Assembly: GCA_007120095.1 (NCBI GenBank)
Contig: SKOM01000159.1
Coordinates: forward strand, 1 to 12,344
DNA length: 12,344 bases
Origin: Candidatus Competibacteraceae bacterium
Lineage (GTDB): Bacteria > Pseudomonadota > Gammaproteobacteria > Competibacterales > Competibacteraceae
Direction: 5' to 3'
Positions 10,279-12,344 of the stretch are shown piece by piece. Below the pieces are notes generated by a model, which made no database searches, was not told the origin of the DNA, and saw nothing but the letters and a program-made list of their open reading frames with translations. The translations under genes and the position numbers were made by a program. The stretch's first letter is position 1. The number at the start of each line of letters is the position of its first letter.

Positions 10279-10306
10279 GCACTGCAGCATGCGCACCGCG
10301 CAGTGC
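10279..10306. repeat. Inverted repeat in the pheA-cnoX divergent region
   Basis: GCACTGC (10279-10285) and GCAGTGC (10300-10306) are exact reverse complements 14 bases apart, just beyond the pheA -35 box. Such a dyad could be an operator, but no known regulator site is recognised and chance is possible. The rest of the 163-base intergenic region holds only the promoters. Confidence 0.25.
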
Positions 10307-10335
10307 TTGCCATCGAGGCCAACAGCCTGCATATT
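10307..10335 (+). promoter_or_regulatory. Weak candidate promoter for the cnoX-like gene and dcd
   Basis: TTGCCA (10307-10312) and CATATT (10330-10335) are spaced by 17 bases, matching the consensus at five and four positions. Transcription would start near 10342, about 30 bases before the ATG. An AT-rich run at 10343-10356 offers alternatives without a good -35 partner. Confidence 0.3.
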
Positions 10336-10372
10336 GTGGCCCTAAATTATACCTTATGGAGCGTCTGCAAGC

Positions 10373-11248
10373 ATGACTGATTCCCCTTACGTGCTGAATG
10401 TGACCGTCGAAAATTTTGAACAGGTTGTCCAATCCTCATTTCAAACCCCAGTGATGCTGGATTTCTGGGCACCGTGGTGCGGCCCGCGTAAATCGTTGAC
10501 CCCGATTCTGGAAAAACTGGCGGCTGAATACGCCGGGGCTTTTGTGCTGGCCAAGATTAACACCGACGAGGAGCAAATATTGGCCACCCAATTGGGCATT
10601 CGTAGCTTGCCTACGGTGATGCTGATCAAAGATGGCCAACAACTCGATGGTTTTATGGGGGCGCAACCCGAGGGGCAGATTCGCGCCCTGCTGGAACAGC
10701 ATATCGGTGCGGCGCAAGCGGCGGCTCCAGCCGGTGACCAGCGTCTGACCGAGGCAGAAACCTTGCTGGCCGCCGGTCAAGCCGAACAAGCGGTCGCCTT
10801 GCTGCAACTGCTGAGTGCCGATGAACCGGATAATCACGATTTGCAATTAATGCTGGCTCAAGCCTTGTTGCAAACCGGCGCTATCGACGAGGTTGAAAAA
10901 ATTCTTGCCGGTCTGCCCAGCGAGCAGCAAGACAGCGATCAAGCCAAAGCGATTCGCGCCCGCATGCAGTTTGCCGCGCAAATGACCGATACACCGGAAT
11001 TATCCGTGCTCCATGAGCGGCTGGAGACGGATCCCAAGGACATTGAGGCGAGGTATTTATTGGCGGTGCATTTGCTGGTGGCCGGTAATCATGAGGCGGC
11101 ATTGGAAGAATTATTCACGGTGATGCGCCAAGACCGCAGTTTTCGCGATGATATTGGTCGGCGCAGCCTGGTCGATGCGTTTGCGATTATTGACGACCCC
11201 GCGCTCATTGCCCGCTATCGTCAACGCATGGCCAGTTTACTGTTCTGA
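10373..11248 (+). CDS. cnoX: CnoX/YbbN-like thioredoxin-TPR chaperone with altered active site (CGPR)
   Basis: YbbN (CnoX) proteins join a thioredoxin domain to TPR-like helices. In E. coli CnoX acts as a holdase that protects clients from chlorine or oxidative stress and hands them to GroEL. The 291-residue product has the thioredoxin domain at about 1-112, with [20 protein letters not shown] (31-50) and cis-proline P80 (SLPT). Helical repeats follow from about 120. The C-terminus [14 protein letters not shown]...RQRMASLLF is typical of YbbN. The CXXC motif keeps C36, but the second Cys is Arg (R39, codon CGT 10487-10489), so ordinary dithiol reductase activity is not expected. ATG 10373 has GGAG eleven bases upstream. 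The stop overlaps the dcd start as TGATG. Confidence 0.92.
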   Translation: MTDSPYVLNVTVENFEQVVQSSFQTPVMLDFWAPWCGPRKSLTPILEKLAAEYAGAFVLAKINTDEEQILATQLGIRSLPTVMLIKDGQQLDGFMGAQPEGQIRALLEQHIGAAQAAAPAGDQRLTEAETLLAAGQAEQAVALLQLLSADEPDNHDLQLMLAQALLQTGAIDEVEKILAGLPSEQQDSDQAKAIRARMQFAAQMTDTPELSVLHERLETDPKDIEARYLLAVHLLVAGNHEAALEELFTVMRQDRSFRDDIGRRSLVDAFAIIDDPALIARYRQRMASLLF

Positions 11249-12344
11249 TGGGAGTTAAATCAGATCGCTGGATTCGGCAGATGGCGGCCGAACACGGGAT
11301 GATTACGCCATTTGAACCCGATCAGGTGCGTACCGTGAACGGCCAGCGGGTGATTTCTTACGGTACTTCCAGTTATGGCTACGATATTCGCTGTGCCGAT
11401 GAGTTTAAGATTTTCACCAATATCAACTCCAGCATTGTCGATCCCAAATCCTTTGATGCCGGTAGTTTTGTCGATCTGCAAGCCAAAGAGTGCATTATTC
11501 CGCCCAATTCATTTGCCCTCGCCCGCACCGTGGAATACTTCCGTATTCCACGGGATGTGCTGGTGGTGTGCTTAGGGAAAAGCACGTATGCGCGTTGTTT
11601 TCGCGGTGACACTCGGGTTGCTTTAGTGGACGGCAGCACACCGACTCTGGAGGATATGGCACACCGCGCTGAACACGGCGAACTGTTCTGGGGCTATAGC
11701 CTCGGCGAGTTCGGGCGAGTTATGGTCTCTTTGCTGGAAGCGCCGCGTTTCATCGGTCGGGATGCGCTATTGGAAGTCACCCTTGACCATGGCACGGTGA
11801 TTCACTGTACGCCGGATCATGAGTTTATTCTCCGTGATGGACGCCGCCGGCAGGCGCATGAACTACGGGCGGCGGATGCGTTGATGCCACTGTATCGGCA
11901 ATTAGCAAGAGGCTATGAAGTTGTTTATCAGCCATTGAATGGTCATCTCTACCCGACGCATCGATTGGCAGACGAATGGAATTTACGTAACGGCTTATAC
12001 GAGGATATGCCCAACAGCCATCGACACCACAAGGATATGAATCGGCGCTTTCCCGAAGTAATTACAGCATTTCGTGGCCAGAATACAGGCTTGCGCAATC
12101 ATAAAGTGGCTAGCGTACGGGAAATTCCCGGTGATCACGATGTGTACTGCCTGACCGTCCCCGAGGCAGGCAATTTTGCGCTGGAAGCAGGTGTTTTCGT
12201 CAGCAACTGTGGCATTATTGTGAATGTTACGCCTCTGGAGCCGGAATGGGAGGGACATGTGACACTTGAGTTTTCTAACACGACACCGCTTCCGGCTCGC
12301 ATTTACGCCAACGAAGGTGTAGCCCAAGTGCTGTTTCTCGGTGC
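11248..12344 (+). CDS. dcd: dCTP deaminase interrupted in frame by an intein (3' end outside window)
   Basis: Dcd deaminates dCTP to dUTP, feeding dUMP and thus dTTP synthesis. Residues 1-116 ([19 protein letters not shown]...[10 protein letters not shown] type) are the N-extein. A 204-residue intein follows (11596-12207), and the C-extein resumes at 12208 with [22 protein letters not shown]. Joined, the exteins read as an uninterrupted Pseudomonas-type Dcd. The catalytic Glu of E. coli (E138) corresponds to the Glu of VTLEF. GKSTYAR aligns with the RSSLAR active-site segment, so the intein separates active-site parts and splicing should be needed for activity. The ATG overlaps the preceding stop by one base and has no clear ribosome binding site, suggesting coupled translation. 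The window cuts the gene after AQVLFLG. Confidence 0.95.
   Translation, partial: MGVKSDRWIRQMAAEHGMITPFEPDQVRTVNGQRVISYGTSSYGYDIRCADEFKIFTNINSSIVDPKSFDAGSFVDLQAKECIIPPNSFALARTVEYFRIPRDVLVVCLGKSTYARCFRGDTRVALVDGSTPTLEDMAHRAEHGELFWGYSLGEFGRVMVSLLEAPRFIGRDALLEVTLDHGTVIHCTPDHEFILRDGRRRQAHELRAADALMPLYRQLARGYEVVYQPLNGHLYPTHRLADEWNLRNGLYEDMPNSHRHHKDMNRRFPEVITAFRGQNTGLRNHKVASVREIPGDHDVYCLTVPEAGNFALEAGVFVSNCGIIVNVTPLEPEWEGHVTLEFSNTTPLPARIYANEGVAQVLFLG
11596..12207 (+). mobile_element. Intein in Dcd, 204 residues, with eroded HNH endonuclease region
   Basis: The insertion begins with Cys ([13 protein letters not shown], block A) and carries block [13 protein letters not shown] with the T-x-x-H residues T72 and H75. 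Block F is [15 protein letters not shown] (about 183-196), and it ends GVFVSN (block G) followed by Cys+1 of the host protein. These are the nucleophile, Asn cyclisation residue and +1 nucleophile needed for class 1 splicing. The residue before the final Asn is Ser (S203), not the usual His. Between blocks B and F lie about 100 residues with THRLADEWN (121-129) and HRHHKDMN (142-149). These resemble the first part of an HNH homing endonuclease of the HHxDxN type. The following NNxPxNL part and the later catalytic residues are not found, so the endonuclease is probably dead. Confidence 0.93.

Noticed and set aside
11379..11639. Antisense open frame within dcd
   Set aside because: It is opposite a conserved extein and intein start and is a shadow of that coding sequence.
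11596..12207. A frameshifted or fused foreign gene within dcd
   Set aside because: The insertion is in frame at both ends, has no stop codons, starts with Cys and ends with Asn before Cys, and carries splicing motifs. An intein explains it better than gene disruption.
11995..12327. 110-codon antisense frame across the intein end and C-extein
   Set aside because: The sense frame shows intein blocks F and G and conserved Dcd residues; the antisense product shows nothing recognisable.

Overview
The window is a dense stretch of bacterial chromosome, almost certainly from a gammaproteobacterium of moderate GC content. The main reason is the arrangement on the minus strand. It is the classic yceD-rpmF-plsX-fabH-...-fabG-acpP-fabF-mltG-tmk-holB cluster, with a yceF-type maf gene diverging from yceD as in Escherichia and Pseudomonas. 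The Dcd extein also closely resembles the Pseudomonas-type enzyme. I cannot name the genus. No rRNA, tRNA, CRISPR array, insertion sequence or prophage is visible, and no gap exceeds about 165 bases.

Layout. Positions 1-192 hold the 3' end of a plus-strand gene for a coiled-coil protein, which abuts the end of holB tail to tail. From 8006 down to 193 runs a long minus-strand operon: yceD (DUF177), rpmF (ribosomal protein L32), plsX, fabH, fabG, acpP, fabF, mltG, tmk, holB. Several junctions overlap by 1-10 bases, which suggests translational coupling. The cluster supplies phospholipid and fatty acid synthesis (PlsX, FabH, FabG, ACP, FabF), a peptidoglycan-processing enzyme (MltG) and DNA precursor and replication functions (Tmk, HolB). 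Two genes usual in this cluster are missing without trace: fabD between fabH and fabG, and pabC between fabF and mltG. A perfect 13-bp hairpin separates acpP from fabF.

On the plus strand from 8083 come maf (yceF type) and a secreted DUF4124 protein. These converge on a minus-strand, stand-alone prephenate dehydratase gene (9349-10209) with a very good sigma-70 promoter. Diverging from it is a CnoX/YbbN-like thioredoxin-TPR protein gene whose active-site motif is CGPR rather than CGPC. It overlaps dcd (dCTP deaminase) by one base.

The most notable item is dcd, which runs off the end of the window. Its reading frame is interrupted by a 204-residue intein placed directly after the catalytic-site segment GKSTYAR. 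The intein keeps recognisable splicing blocks A, B, F and G, but ends in Ser-Asn instead of His-Asn. It carries what looks like the eroded remains of an HNH homing endonuclease. Deaminase activity should depend on protein splicing.
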